From Uranotaenia lowii (lineage: Eukaryota > Arthropoda > Insecta > Diptera > Culicidae), in NCBI RefSeq assembly GCF_029784155.1, contig NC_073691.1, positions 144,758,332 to 144,822,331 on the forward strand: a stretch of 64,000 nt of DNA, in the 5' to 3' direction. This document shows positions 34,753-46,203 of the stretch, piece by piece; the first letter of the stretch is position 1, and the number at the start of each line of letters is the position of its first letter. Position numbers and translations under genes: made by a program. Under the pieces are notes generated by a model. It was not told the origin of the DNA. It saw nothing but the letters and a program-made list of their open reading frames with translations, and made no database searches.

Positions 34753-35413
34753 ATAATATCAATCAATATGAGGCGCTTTAGATAATGAATTTTAAGACAG
34801 TTTTTTCTGTGATAGACACTACGGTTCAACAAACGGTTTACCAAACAAAATCCTAAAACTTTATCGCTAACCGCTGAAATGAGTCTGAGTTTTTTATTTA
34901 GTTGACAACGTCATTGTCGTCAAACATTTTTGCACCAATTCTAGTGAAATAGAATGATTTTTTTAGATTTTTTTGATTTTTAGGTAATTTTTTTATGATT
35001 CTTTGTGCCAACCTGATCTTTCACTCTTCTTTTTAATCGGAGTTAAGATTCAATATTGTTTACTCGATTTTGGAAATTTATTGAAAATTATTGTTACCTC
35101 GAACATGTTTTGTCTTTAACAATGTTCTCTATAATCGTTCATGGCATATCATCTCTTGTTTTGTATAAATTGTGCAAATGCAGTTATTAATTTTTACTTA
35201 AAAGTGCTTTGCTTTGAAGCATGGATTTCACATTTATAATATTTTCAAGCCATTTAAAAAAAAACGTGTCAATTTCTCAAAGAAAAAAAGCGTTAGATCT
35301 TACTAGAGGAGGGTTTTTTTTTTTGAAAAATCTTACTTTGTCTTACCAGGGGGTAAGGGAGGGTTGAAAATTTCCAAAATCATGATTATTCAGTGTAATT
35401 GGTGAACGGCCCC

Positions 35414-36386
35414 TTATATTGATTTCAACTAATAATTTCGAAGGTTTTAAATGAAACGGTATTGCAAAAGTTTTCTTAAAGTTGCTTAAAAACAGTCCGA
35501 TTATTGAATTTTGGCAGAAAGATTAAATTTCGCAACAAAATTGAAATTTTTGAACAAGTATTTTCTGAGTTTTTGGAGAACAAATGTACAAATTCTTTCT
35601 ATATTCATGGAGATTTTGACTATTTTTAGCTAATTTTTCTCAACGATTCAACGTATTAATCAGAAAAAATATCTCCAGTGTTTTCATATTGTGAAGATTG
35701 TAACATGAATATTCAAATGCAATGAACGATAAAATTTTCGACTAACTTCATTTGAAGTTATTGACGCTCTATTACAAGATGATTGTTTTTTATGGTTGAT
35801 TTTCTTAAAGCCTAAGTTGAGTAAAATATTTTACCCGAAGACTGTAACTCGATTGGATTTGAAACATAAAAGTTATTGCGGTTCAAAGATTGGTCGAAAA
35901 TTGTCGTATAAAACGCAATGCGTAAAAAGTACTCAATTCAATTTTATTCACGTTTGAGACTCAAGCAACCCCTCCCTATGGCAGATCTTCCTGAAATTTG
36001 GCATGTGACCTTCTGGTAAGCTTATGAATAATTTTGCCTTAGAGCGAGTGAGATTTATCATGTTTCATTCTTCTTATACTATGATAAGTGTACTGCGGTT
36101 CGTTAAATTATTAAAAACTGCGAAAAATACAGTTATGGTAAAGTAGCCATAACTTCTTCAACTTTCAACCGATATTGATAAATAACCACTTGAAATCTTT
36201 GTTTTAAATTGACATTTAAGCGCAAAAGAAAATAAGAATTTTTAAATGCTACCATCGAGTCTAAATTTTTCGTTGAAACAAAATTTCTCTAAAAAAATGC
36301 GTTTTTTAATATTTTTTTTTCTAATAAAGTCACTAATGTCAACAATACTGTTTGTTTTTGCACGCACTTCAATCACCGAACACTTC
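35414..36386. other. Unassigned AT-rich intergenic sequence
   Basis: No protein homology, RNA gene or bounded repeat recognised. Phrases such as CTTCCTGAAATTTGGCATGTGACC look like old dispersed repeat, but no boundaries were found. Confidence 0.5.
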
Positions 36387-36490
36387 ACCCTCGATAGCTA
36401 GCGGACTGTAAAAACTAGCTAAAACACTTTCTTCTGAGGGGATCTTCTAACTTTCCCACTCTGGGGGAAGAATTTTGTTTACCCGGCGGT
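36387..36490 (+). repeat. Dispersed repeat fragment, copy 1
   Basis: Shares CTAGCGGACTGTAAAA and a following CTTTC...GGGGGAAGAATTT...TTTACCCGG pattern with 49046-49166. Diverged copies of one family; type unknown. Confidence 0.5.
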
Positions 36491-39400
36491 GAGATTTCGG
36501 ACGTAGTAAAAATCGCGATACGAGCTGAGCTGTGGTTGGAACTTGATTAATTTATTTTGCCGTTTGTTTTCCATCCAGTTCGGCTCTCTGGATCTCTCTT
36601 AAACATAAAAGCGGTGTCACAGTGAGACGTGAGAAATTGAGCATTTATGGACCGTTAGCACGTCTCACTGTGGGCTTACATAAACCTCGGAATAAATTGT
36701 CATTTTCAAACACTGTTGGTCAAACGCAAAAACAGTGTTCAGATGATCGATAGAAAACTTATTCACCTTCAATATGCAAAAGAGAGATTTCAAATCACTG
36801 TTATGCCGTCCGAGATATTTAATTCTAAGTACAAGAACTTTTTTAATTTTTCCGAAATTTCATATTTGGAGCATAACTCAAAAACAGTTCTACTGAGATT
36901 TTTTTGAATTTCATTTTCGGATTCAGCGCCCGATTTCTCATTGGAAATGACCTTCGGTTTACTGAGTTCAAAAATGCTGTAAACTAGTGTAATTGTTTGC
37001 CGCTAAATTTTGGTTCTGGACCACTGTGCATTGCTCTTTGCTGAGTAATTTAACACGTTCGTCGCCACGCTCATTTTGGTAGTTTTACTAGCCACAGATT
37101 TGCAACGTGTGGCTAAACTGAGCGGCTAACTTGAGTAAGAGAGCGTCACATGTTTTTTGATGTGACGGGGCCTCCCAGGAAATACACCCGTCCCCCGAAT
37201 ATGGGTCCCTTGGCGACGAACGTGTTAAGATTGGTTTCTACCGTTGATGTTAAGTTTTGAGCCTTGGAAAAGACTTCAGTAATAAATTTGTGGAGTTCGG
37301 AGGGCCTGAGGAAGACAGTAAGATCATATTGAACGTTCGATTCAAAATCGTTAAAAAAATTACCGAATTTACCGGTGAACACACATCATGACCAAAATTA
37401 TAATTCGCAACCTGAATGTATTGTTTCAAGCACACGTCGTTTACCAATTAGCTTCGTTGTAAGATGGCGGAGAGCAAACTCAAGGGCACAGATTCGAATC
37501 TCTATCGGTAGGTTGATTTAATTTTATGAACGTCGATCTTCGCACTAAACTTTTATGCCCAAATTACTCATACCTACGTATATTTTACTTGTTGGAGGGT
37601 AAAAAAAATCACAAACGGATTGTTTGATATGCATGTACCTTCATACATGTATATATAGGGCCCACTTCTATAGATTTATGCATCTTTGGTAAGTTTTATC
37701 TGATCATTTCAAATGCTATATGTGTTTTAATAATTCTTCTCTTTCTGAGACATACATATCTACCAAAATGTTGGCTGGGCCCTGCCTCAGTTCTGTTATC
37801 CATGCTGGTCTCCTCGGAGAAGATTTTGATCGAAACGATAACATCAGGCCTTTCTGACTCACCTTTTATCTTTGATACATAGTTAGATGGTTAGATTGTA
37901 TGTTGCGCCAAAATCATGAACGTCCGATGTTGGGCGCAAAAAGCTCGTCCGTCGTATTAATTGCTGGCTCCCGAACACGTACCTTGAAAAACTAAAAACC
38001 AAATATAAAAAAATGAAGTTAAAACATGACCATCGTTGCACAAAACCAACTTCCGCACAAGAAAGCAACAGATCGGAGAAATCGTTTTCATTAGGAATTC
38101 AAATAAATCACACGCCCACGGAATCTGGAATCCGTTTTTGTGTCAAAACAAAAGAGCCGCAGCCAGTACATGGGGCCTGAAAGTGATACAAAACGTGACA
38201 AATCATTTGGCAGCCGGTTCGCGTGGTGGTAGCGAATGGCCAAACGTCACCAGCAAACAAGAACCAACATGCCATCATCCATCCATGGGACCACGACGAT
38301 GATGATGGCCAGCCTTATATGTGAATGATGATGACAGATATGACAGATTGAATGCGCTTTCGGTCGAACCCTTGGGGAAAAGGGGGGGTGGGATATTTTA
38401 GTAAAGAATGAATTGGGGAGGGAGGTAGAAATTAAATCAAACACAAAAGCAGAAGAATTGCGAAAAAAATAGCAACAGAAAAAAAACTGTACTAGAAACG
38501 ATGAAACTTTTCAGCCATGCTGTTTGGGTACTCTGAACAAACAAACAAACAAACAAACAAACGAAATCCTTCAACTGCAAAAAAAAAACTTCACGCACAT
38601 ATTGTAGGGGAGTGCAGGTTTTATCGATAGCAAACTGCTCCAAGGGAAAAATAGAATAAGAGATAGATGACTCAAATAATAATAGAAAAAAAAACAGACT
38701 AAAACAAAATGCGAATCGCACAAAACCGGGAGCCGTCGTTCAAAGACTTTCTCGAACCTGTACGTACACCAGCACGAGAAATGAGAAGGACGAACAATTG
38801 AGTTTGAAACAAAAGCAGTCAGCCGAACAATGAATAATCGGTTCGTTAGCGGTTCGAATGGGTTGACGTTGGGACCGAAGCTGTGAGCGTTGCTAGAAGA
38901 TGTGAGGGGTAGAGGAGCAGCAAAGTTGTAAAATAGGAACAGGAAATAAAACAAAAAATCATTCGTTTGGGGGGCTCGAATGACCACGTGAAGCAGCGGG
39001 GTTAAAAATTCTATCGACTGCTGCTGCTGTTGCATCGCAAATAGTGCGTGCGTGAATCCTGCCGGTGACGTATTGCACTGCCATGTTCTTTTTTTCTCCT
39101 TTCTGCCCGCCACACACAGTGTTGCGCCTAACCTCACTTTTGGTGCTCGTTTTCAGGCTGTGATTGCGTAGGTGGAGGATATTGAAATGTTCGTGCTCAT
39201 ACAGAAGGCCAGAAAGTAAACCGTGGATAAAAGGGTTTTAAAAACATGGGAGAACAAAAAAGTTTATACCCTCTGGCGTTGTTGAGACGAAAAGTTCGGG
39301 GTGTAGGTTATGCGAGGTCGGAACTGGGAGTTTGGGCTTATCAGCGGTTGTGTGTTGCAAGGATTTTCCATTTGAGTTGTAATTATTTGAACTTTTGTTT

Positions 39401-39719
39401 GGCTTGTGCTGAGTATGTATTTTGAAAAGTTTCAAGATTTAGTTAGGCGTACGACTTCTAGAAGATTATGTGTCACAAAATTCTAGTTAGAGAAATATAC
39501 TTTATAAATTTTTGTTAGAATTGGTGATATGCTTTTGAAGCAAATTACTACAATTTAATTGAAAAAACCTCAGCCGTTACTAAGACAAAATAAACAAAGC
39601 TATCACTGACATCATATAGGTAGAACTGAATGAATTTGTACATAATATTACCTCATGCATAAAAACTAAACCCATCGGGAAAAAAACGTTAAGCGTGAGC
39701 AGAACGTTTCGGATACTAC
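36491..39719. other. Unassigned intergenic sequence with minor repeats
   Basis: No gene recognised in 3.2 kb. Visible details: a 14-bp inverted repeat CACAGTGAGACGTG (36618-36631 and 36659-36672) with a 27-base loop; a weak tRNA-like site at 37449-37500; a (CAAA)n microsatellite at about 38537-38561; ATGATG-rich sequence near 38300. Long minus-strand frames at 38571-39137 have low-complexity composition and no recognisable domain. Confidence 0.5.
37449..37510 (+). promoter_or_regulatory. Weak tRNA-like Pol III promoter candidate
   Basis: A-box-like TAGCTTCGTTGT (10 of 12 consensus positions) about 40 bp before a B-box-like GATTCGAATC (37491-37500). Could be a decayed tRNA-derived SINE head; no cloverleaf can be drawn with confidence and there is no T-run immediately after. 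Confidence 0.3.
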
Positions 39720-40311
39720 TAGCACTGACTATACTGGCTGGACACTTTTTCCAACAGTACGCAATATCGATTCCAGAGTGCGCATCGATCGATTTGAAGA
39801 AATGCTATCCCAGTTAGGAAATGCCACCCAACTTTAAAAAACAGGCAATTTCTACGATAAAATTGGGCTAAACAGGTACATTTTTCCTACAGAGCATTTT
39901 TTGTCACATTTTTCAGGTTCACCACCTGCCTTCGGTTTTGCGAACCTACAGAATCTGACAAAATAAATTATACAGAAATGGTTGAATTTTTGTTCTAAGT
40001 GTCATGTCAGTGTGATCAGTGCTACTAGCATCAGTGCTAGTAGCACTGATCACACTGACATTTTTTTGTCAAATTTTCCAGGTTCGCAATACCGACGGTA
40101 GGTGGTGAACCTGCAAAACTTGACAAAAAAATGTCCTGTAGGAAAAATGTACCCGTTTAGCTAAATTTTATTGTAGAAATTGCCTGTTTTTTTAAAGTTG
40201 GATGGCACTTTCTATCTGGGATAGCATTTCTTCAAATCGATCGATGCGCACTGTGAATCGATAGTGCGTACTGTTGGAAAAAATATCCAACAAACGAAAT
40301 GGTCAGTGCTA
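39720..40311. mobile_element. 592-bp foldback element, TA-flanked
   Basis: Outer ends TAGCACTGAC (39720) and GTCAGTGCTA (40302-40311) are inverted copies. The inner arms meet at 40030/40035 around TGCTACTAGCA/TGCTAGTAGCA. Between them the halves are diverged inverted copies with indels (for example TTTGAAGAAATGCTATCCC and GGGATAGCATTTCTTCAAA). It can be read as one foldback or as two ~300-bp MITEs with TAGCACTGA ends, inserted head to head. No coding content. Confidence 0.8.
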
Positions 40312-40519
40312 TTGTGAATTCAAATAATTTTTTTAGAAACGTCGCTGGTGAGCTGGCAACAAAACACAGACTTCCGACAATCTAGTACTTTCCTTCTCTT
40401 TGTCGGAAGTCTTTCGGAAGTCGGAAGTCCGGACTTGCGAAGTAAAATTTATTGCTGGCGCGTTAATACTAATTCCGCGTCCGGAAGAGCGAAAAATTTT
40501 CGAAAGTTATGATCCAGTG

Positions 40520-41886
40520 GGATCTCCTCCTCTCTGGAGAGGATCGTCAACGATGTCATGTTCTCAGCTTGTCGGAACTGGATCTCTGAGAATCAGCATG
40601 GATTTTTCCCAAAACGATCGGTAACTTCAAACCTAACAGTTTTTACATCGTTCTGTATATCGAAAATGGATGGTGGCAAACAAATCGACACAGATATATC
40701 AGCTGCATTCGATTCAGTGAACCATGAAATCCTCCTGAAAAAATTGCATCGCCTGGGATTTTCCGAAAGACTGTGTGCGTGGATTAACAGTTACCTAACG
40801 AATCGCCGACTAGCTGTTAAAATTGGTTCTGCTGAATCCTTTGATTTTATTCCAAAATCTGGCGTACCGCAAGGCAGCAATCTGGGTCCATTATTGTTTA
40901 CGCTGTTCTGTAATGATATAAATTTGCTCCTCATTGGATGTGGAGTTCTCCAGTATGCGACCGACCTAAAAATATATTTAGTTATAAACAGCCTAGCTGA
41001 TTGTTACGCGTTACAACGTTTCCTGGACATAGTAGCGAGCTGGTGTGCCTATAACTTACTGGTTTTGAGCGTTTCTAAGTGCTGTATTATCACATTTGGG
41101 CGCAGGAAACACCCGTTCTTGTATAATTACAATATACTGGGCGTGCAAATGCATCGTTTAGAGGAAATAAAGGATCCTGGCGTTTTATTGGACATTCGTA
41201 TGACTTTTAAACGTCATTACTCTGTGGTACTCGAGAAGGCAGACCGCATACTGGGATTCATCATACGTTTGAGTAAAGAATTCACCGATCCGATCTGCTT
41301 GCGAGCTTTGTATTGCTGCCTGGTTCGATCAATATTGGAATCGGCGAACCTGGTATGGTGGCCTTTCGAAGCTGCTTGGATTAACGTTGTGAGGCAACTC
41401 AACGACGATTTGTGCGTTATGCTCTTCGTGAGCTGGGAAAACCCGTTAAACTTGCCACCATATGCTCATCGTTGTGCTCTGCTTGGTCTTCAGACGCTAT
41501 CAGATCGTCATTCCATCGCCCAATCTCTATTCGTGACAAAGATTTTACGAAACGAAATCGATTGCGCATGGCTGCTTTCCCGATGTAACATCTACGCACC
41601 AGAACGAACTCTTCGCAATCGAAATTGGCTCTCTCTGGAATCAAGAAGCACGCGCTATGGCAGCAATGATCCTCTACGTTCCGCAATAACTTGCTTTTTA
41701 CGCCATTTTACACAGTTTGACTTAAATGTATCCATTTCAATTTTTAGACGTCGGATTGAATCTGATTTAGGCAAACAATTACGAAACTAAGAATCATGTT
41801 ATGTACAAATAGTATTAAGATCATTAAGACACCTATGTAAGATGATATTATTTTCAATAAACAACAATAAACAACAATAAACAACA
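40520..41886 (+). mobile_element. 5'-truncated LINE relic with (AATAAACAAC)n tail
   Basis: Homology to non-LTR RT begins near 40520 and ends in three exact tandem copies of AATAAACAAC (41856-41885). A tandem-repeat rather than poly(A) 3' end is common in CR1-, I- and related clades. The flank 40312-40519 shows nothing recognisable. Confidence 0.7.
40558..41790 (+). pseudogene. Non-LTR reverse transcriptase fragment, catalytic site mutated
   Basis: Contains NQHGFFPKRSVTSNL, AAFDSVNHEILLKKLHRLGF, the SGVPQGSNLGPLLFTLFCND motif and the normally catalytic Y-A-D-D box. The box reads YATD (codons 40954-40965), so one metal-binding Asp is replaced by Thr. The thumb and C-terminal region follow to a stop at 41790. 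The endonuclease and RT fingers are missing. RT style resembles mosquito Jockey/CR1-group elements; clade uncertain. The 410-codon frame is open but enzymatically dead. Confidence 0.8.
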
Positions 41887-42031
41887 TTTGCCAGTCGGAA
41901 ATTGGAATGCCTGATAGAATAACGGTAAAGAAGGGAGTGTTCCGGATTTTACTCTCTCAATGTGCTTTGAAAAAATGCACATTGTGCTCATTGTGTGAGC
42001 GAATGACACCCATGCATATGAGACCTCAGAC

Positions 42032-43921
42032 CAGTGATTGAAATCCTCACCAATTTTCTCATCAGAAGCTCTCAAAATACACGCTTTGAGGCCTCGCATA
42101 GTAATCAGAGGGAGGCAACGTTACACGTTTTGTCTATGTATCGTGTGACCAACATCTTTTAAATAAGTGGTCGTGAATCTCGTTTTTAAGCTTTTTTCCT
42201 CAGATTTGAGCTTTTTTTACCTTGAGAAGATAGGAGACGAAAGCTTAAATCTGAAGAAAAAAGCTTAAATCGGTCAAAACGAGGGGAAAAAAAGGGGAAA
42301 TCCGAAAGATGTGCTCCATACGGTTTGAATAGCGTTGCCGCCGCCTGATAGTAATACATTCATTCAAACCTCCCCCCATGAGGAGGATCTGCTCTGAGAG
42401 ACACTATTCGTTTGCTGCCCCGAACGAATTCTCTCAACGTTCGGTTGCTACATGATGCATGAAGAAGACGAGGCACACATACTCATTTACGTTATTGAAT
42501 TTGATGGACTCAAGCCGATAGCTGTCGTTGAGAAGGACATCTTCAACCTCGCCGCAAAGGTTAAGGCAACAACGACAACAACCGAACTTATTGCATTGCG
42601 GGCCGCAACGTATGGAGCAAGGAGGGGGGAGGAAAAAGAAACGAAAACACTAGCTGCCTGCGTGCGATTGCTGTGCAATAATAGCAACAGCAGAAAAACC
42701 TCGGGTATTCGATCCAGGCACAAACGAGGAGACTCGGGTTTGCTGTGCCTTTTGAATTCTTTTCCCCCAAGAATGTAACAGGAGATGAGTGAGAGACATT
42801 CGTTTGTTTTTTTGGATTCGCTGCCTCGAATGTATATTGCTTCGTGAAGGCGGGCCATGTTGAGAGCGTATGCATCATCAGTTTTGTCGTTTTCGCTGCC
42901 TCAAAGCAACCTTTGCTTCCGAGTAAAGCGTTGAGCGAGAGAAGGTTGATCAATTCATTCTCAACCAAATTCAACCACTGCCTCAGACCTTCTTTTAGCT
43001 TGTTAAGTTTGGTCGACTTTCTCATTCTCTCCGTTCATCTCGCTTTTTTATTCTACTCTCTTTTGTTTGCAACCCTTTCGGCAACGCGTCCACACTTTCG
43101 AGCGTCTTCTTCTCCATTACCGAACGAATGTTCGAGTCTCATTCGAAACCACGCAATATTCGCCATGAACTATATCGGAACCAGTAAATCTACCAGTGAT
43201 TGAATTTTGCTGAGCATGAATTGATCAACCTTCTCTCGCTCACTGCTTTACTCGGAAGCAAAGGTTGCTTTGAGGCAGCGAAAACGACAAAACCGATGAT
43301 GCATACGCTCTCAATATGGCCCGCCTTCAAGGAGCAGTATACATTCGAGGCAGCGAATCCAAAAAACCAAACGAATGGCTCTCACTCATCTCCTGTTACA
43401 TTCTTGAGGGAACCGAATTCAAAAGGCAGAGCAAACCCGAGTCTCCTCGTTTGTGCCTGGATCGAATGCGTGAGGTTTTTCTGCTATTGCTATTATTGCA
43501 CAGCAACCGCACGCAGGCAGCTAGTTTTTTCGTTTCTTTTTCTTCCCCCCTCTTTGCACTATACGTTGCGGGCCGTGCAATGCAATAAGTTCGGTTGTTT
43601 TTGTTGTTGCCTCAACCTTTGCGCCGAGGTTGAAGATGTTCTCCTCAACGACAGCTATCGGCTGGAGTTATTCGAGTTATTCAAATTCAACAACGTAAAT
43701 GAGTATGTGTGCCTCGTTTTCTTCATGCATCATGTAGCAACCGAACGTTGAGAGAGTTCGTTCGGGACAGCAAACGAATAGTGTCTCTCAGAGCAGATCC
43801 TCCTCATGGGGGGAGGTTTGAATGAATGTATATGTATCGTCTCCTGTATAGCTATGCGAGGCCTCAAAGTGTGTATTTTGAATGCCTCTGATGAGAAAAT
43901 TGGTGAGCATTTCAATCACTG
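42032..43921. mobile_element. 1.9-kb foldback element with long inverted arms
   Basis: Left arm about 42032-42960 and right arm about 43205-43921 are reverse complements with indels. Examples: CAGTGATTGAAAT at the left tip against ATTTCAATCACTG at the right; TTCATTCAAACCTCCCCCCA near 42360 against its complement near 43810. The spacer is 42961-43204. About 230 bp near 42110-42350 are extra in the left arm. Similar open frames in the two arms (42452-42858 and 43200-43751) are mirror copies and not genes. CAGTG tips recall hAT ends, but no 8-bp duplication was found. Confidence 0.85.
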
Positions 43922-44441
43922 AAATCTACTAAACCTTTGACAGTACATCGCACGCACGACCTAATACGCTTCAAGCTGCGCTCAAGCGGTGGTAGGAGAT
44001 GTCGGTAGCACGGCTACGTTCAAGGTATTCATTCCTACAGCGACATCTTTACCTACGGCGACATCGGGCTCAACAGGGTCGTGCGTCGTGATCGACAGTA
44101 CTCTCTGCGCATAGAATACGGATTCAGCAAAGACGACGGGACAGTACAAGGACGTGTATTTCCAACAGCAGCATCCATTGCGTTCCGGGAAGAATAGTCT
44201 ATTACAAGTGACCAAACAGCGCTATTCTATCATTTTCAAAACGATCTAGATAAATAATTAGGATAAGATCCAGCTTTAAATATATTCGTAAAATCGCATT
44301 ATACCTGTACTTCATTTTGTGGAAAAACTCTAAGAGAATCGAGCTACTGTCAAGTGAGAGAACTGCTACGAGAGAACTTCCGCTGAGGTGTCAAATATCA
44401 CTTTATCACTTTATCGCAATATCATCTATCTCGATTGTGTG
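43922..44441. other. Unassigned sequence
   Basis: Contains a CCTACGGCGACATCGGGCTC phrase near 44051 that is echoed near 51018 (CCTACGGTGACATCAGGCAA), suggesting a dispersed repeat. No gene recognised. Confidence 0.4.
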
Positions 44442-44634
44442 CAGGCTTCGGACGACTCCTGAGGTGTCACTCATAAGTGTAAGAGCAAAGCTTCACAAAG
44501 AGGAGTGGAACCCACGCTCTTGTGAGCGCTAAACCGCACTCACTCTGCTCTTGCTTCCCGAAAAATAAACTTTCAACACACACTTACATGAGTGATGTGT
44601 GCCCCGTCAGTGTAGCTCTTAGAGCGCGCTCTTA
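44442..44634 (+). repeat. GAGTG-rich dispersed repeat, copy 1
   Basis: Begins CAGGCTTCGGAC and continues with repeated AGAGC/GAGTG motifs. The reverse complement of a relative lies at 49381-49579, ending GTCCGAAGCCTG. MITE or SINE-like; boundaries approximate. Confidence 0.45.
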
Positions 44635-45544
44635 GGGAAATGAAGTGTGTTTTTTTTTTAGGAAACCGTCCTTCCCATCATGTGCATAGCAAAAAAAAGA
44701 CGTTATTAACGGAATTCTTCAGGCAGCGATTTGAAAGCAAAGCGCGCAAGCGCTTGGTGCCGAGGGTCAAATTCCAATGGTTTAATGAAATTTATGTAAT
44801 GTAAAGTAATCGTTTACATCTACTTACGTTTATATCTACATTATTATGGCAATAAATGAATGGTGAAAATATCATTATCGAATTAAAAAAAAACTTGTAC
44901 GTACATTTTGATGACTGTTTGATGCCACATGACTTAGAAATTGCATAAACCGACTGGCACTGCCATTTTTTCAGATCTCTGGGGGATTCATGTTTAAGAC
45001 TTTCACAACTCGCATCATTCATAATGCATATTAAACTTATGTCTCCACTTAGGTTCTTTTTCCATAAGGGTTTTCCAAAATATTTAAAATATATAAATAA
45101 AATGCAACTTTAGTTCGAACGACAAATAACACGAGTTTCCATCAAAATGGGAAATTGACCAAAAAGATAAGAATAACTATTTTCCGAATAACAAAATAAG
45201 CATCATTTTAAAAATGAAAAATACTTACAAAAGTTAAGAAATGCCATAAGTTTGCATTTTTTATACTCGTCATTTCTGTAGTTTTTACTTTATAATCATT
45301 AATAAAGTTTTGCATTATTTTGCAATTTAGTTTTAAACTTTGTGTTTTCTATCCATCTTGTTTAATTTATGGTAAATTTAGGATAAAATTTATAAAACTT
45401 GGGAGATTTTTGAGAAAGTTAAAAAAAAATTAGCATGCATCTACATTAGACTGAGTCTATTTGAAGTCATTTTCAAATTACCAAAACCCTTTGATCTCAA
45501 CAACTTCGTTGCAGATTTTTAAAGTAACGATTACATGAATAATT
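44635..45544. other. Unassigned AT-rich sequence
   Basis: No coding frame, RNA or bounded repeat recognised. Confidence 0.5.
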
Positions 45545-45703
45545 TTTTTTTGTAGAGAAATGAATCCAACTTTGATGAAATTTCAGGGACTAGATAAGGG
45601 AAAATTGATGTTGAAATTTTTTTCGCATGTTTTTCAACATCAAATTTCCCTTATCTAGTCCCTGAAATTTCATCTAAGTTGGATTCATTTCTCTACAAAA
45701 AAA
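45545..45703. repeat. Inverted repeat, 72-bp arms, 15-bp loop
   Basis: Arms 45545-45616 and 45632-45703 pair with about two mismatches (GGGACTAGATAAGGGAAAAT against ATTTCCCTTATCTAGTCCC). The outer ends are T- and A-runs around TGTAGAGAAATGAATCCAAC. Possibly a small MITE; no target duplication recognised. Confidence 0.85.
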
Positions 45704-45789
45704 GTTTCGCTGACTGAATGTTTGAGTCAAGACCCATCTTTGGGTCACAGTTTAAAAATACATGAATAAAGTTTTATTTTCTTGTTTGT

Positions 45790-46203
45790 ATGAAAAAATT
45801 TTACATTAAGTTCGAAAAAAAAGAAAAAAAGATTTCTCTTCTATCTAAGAACTCCTTCTTAATTGGTGATTTTAATTACAATCTTCTTAGACCATCTTCG
45901 AGGATAGATCTCTTAAAAGATACATTATCCAGCTGTAATTTCACGTGTTTTAATAATGAACCCACATTTTTTCATTGCAACGGAAGTTCTCTTTTAGATT
46001 TATTACTGACGGATTCCACAGAGAGTGTTTACAGGTTTAGTCAGATTTCTCTTCCTGGTGTATCCAACCATGATCTTATTTTTTCGTCCCTGAATTTTTC
46101 AAAGCAAGATCATGCTAATGGATACTGGTTTCGTGACTATTTAAATTACGATCGACAGGCCCTTTTTCAAACTCTCAATAGCATTTTTCTTCAGTATAGA
46201 TGA
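45790..46203 (+). pseudogene. LINE endonuclease C-terminal half
   Basis: From about residue 22 it matches AP-type endonuclease: FLIGDFNYNLL (catalytic Asp/Asn) and SNHDLIF in the place of the Ser-Asp-His box. The first ~20 residues are probably flank. The frame ends FLQYR-stop, while the family continues in the next frame (SIDDSDMLVEIFN), so a single-base slip in the T-run near 46185 breaks it from the RT. Confidence 0.75.

Larger units (their letters stand above)
32915..34755 (-). mobile_element. RTE-clade LINE, 5'-truncated and frameshifted
   Basis: Minus-strand remains of one polyprotein, read from 34755 to 32939. First comes the linker before the RT (NDWFDKECRKVMDEENAARA), then RT fingers (LNRNKLAGKDGIAAELIKMG and PEEWKEGVIGPIYKMGDKLD), then the palm. 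It ends in the C-terminal region (RWAGHVARMPDD, ARWLDQVERD). The endonuclease is lost by 5' truncation. The short A/T-rich 3' end fits RTE elements such as mosquito JAM1. Confidence 0.85.
32632..35413. mobile_element. G-rich TA-flanked MITE split by an RTE LINE
   Basis: Left end TAGGGGCCGTACACTAATT (TA at 32630-32631) and right end AATTGGTGAACGGCCCCTTA are inverted copies: GGGGCCGT(A/T)CAC(T/C)AATT. Poly-G tracts near 32663 and 32711 and CTTAC motifs occur inside both ends. This matches a common insect MITE type. The RTE fragment (about 32915-34755) sits inside, so the MITE itself is about 0.9 kb. Sequence 34756-35413 holds only its AT-rich right half. Confidence 0.6.

Noticed and set aside
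38571..39137. 188-residue minus-strand frame
   Set aside because: Phe/Leu-rich low-complexity translation, overlapping frames, no recognisable family or gene context.
42452..43751. Paired ~90-180-residue frames in the foldback arms
   Set aside because: Mirror images of each other in inverted repeats, with no domain and several indels.
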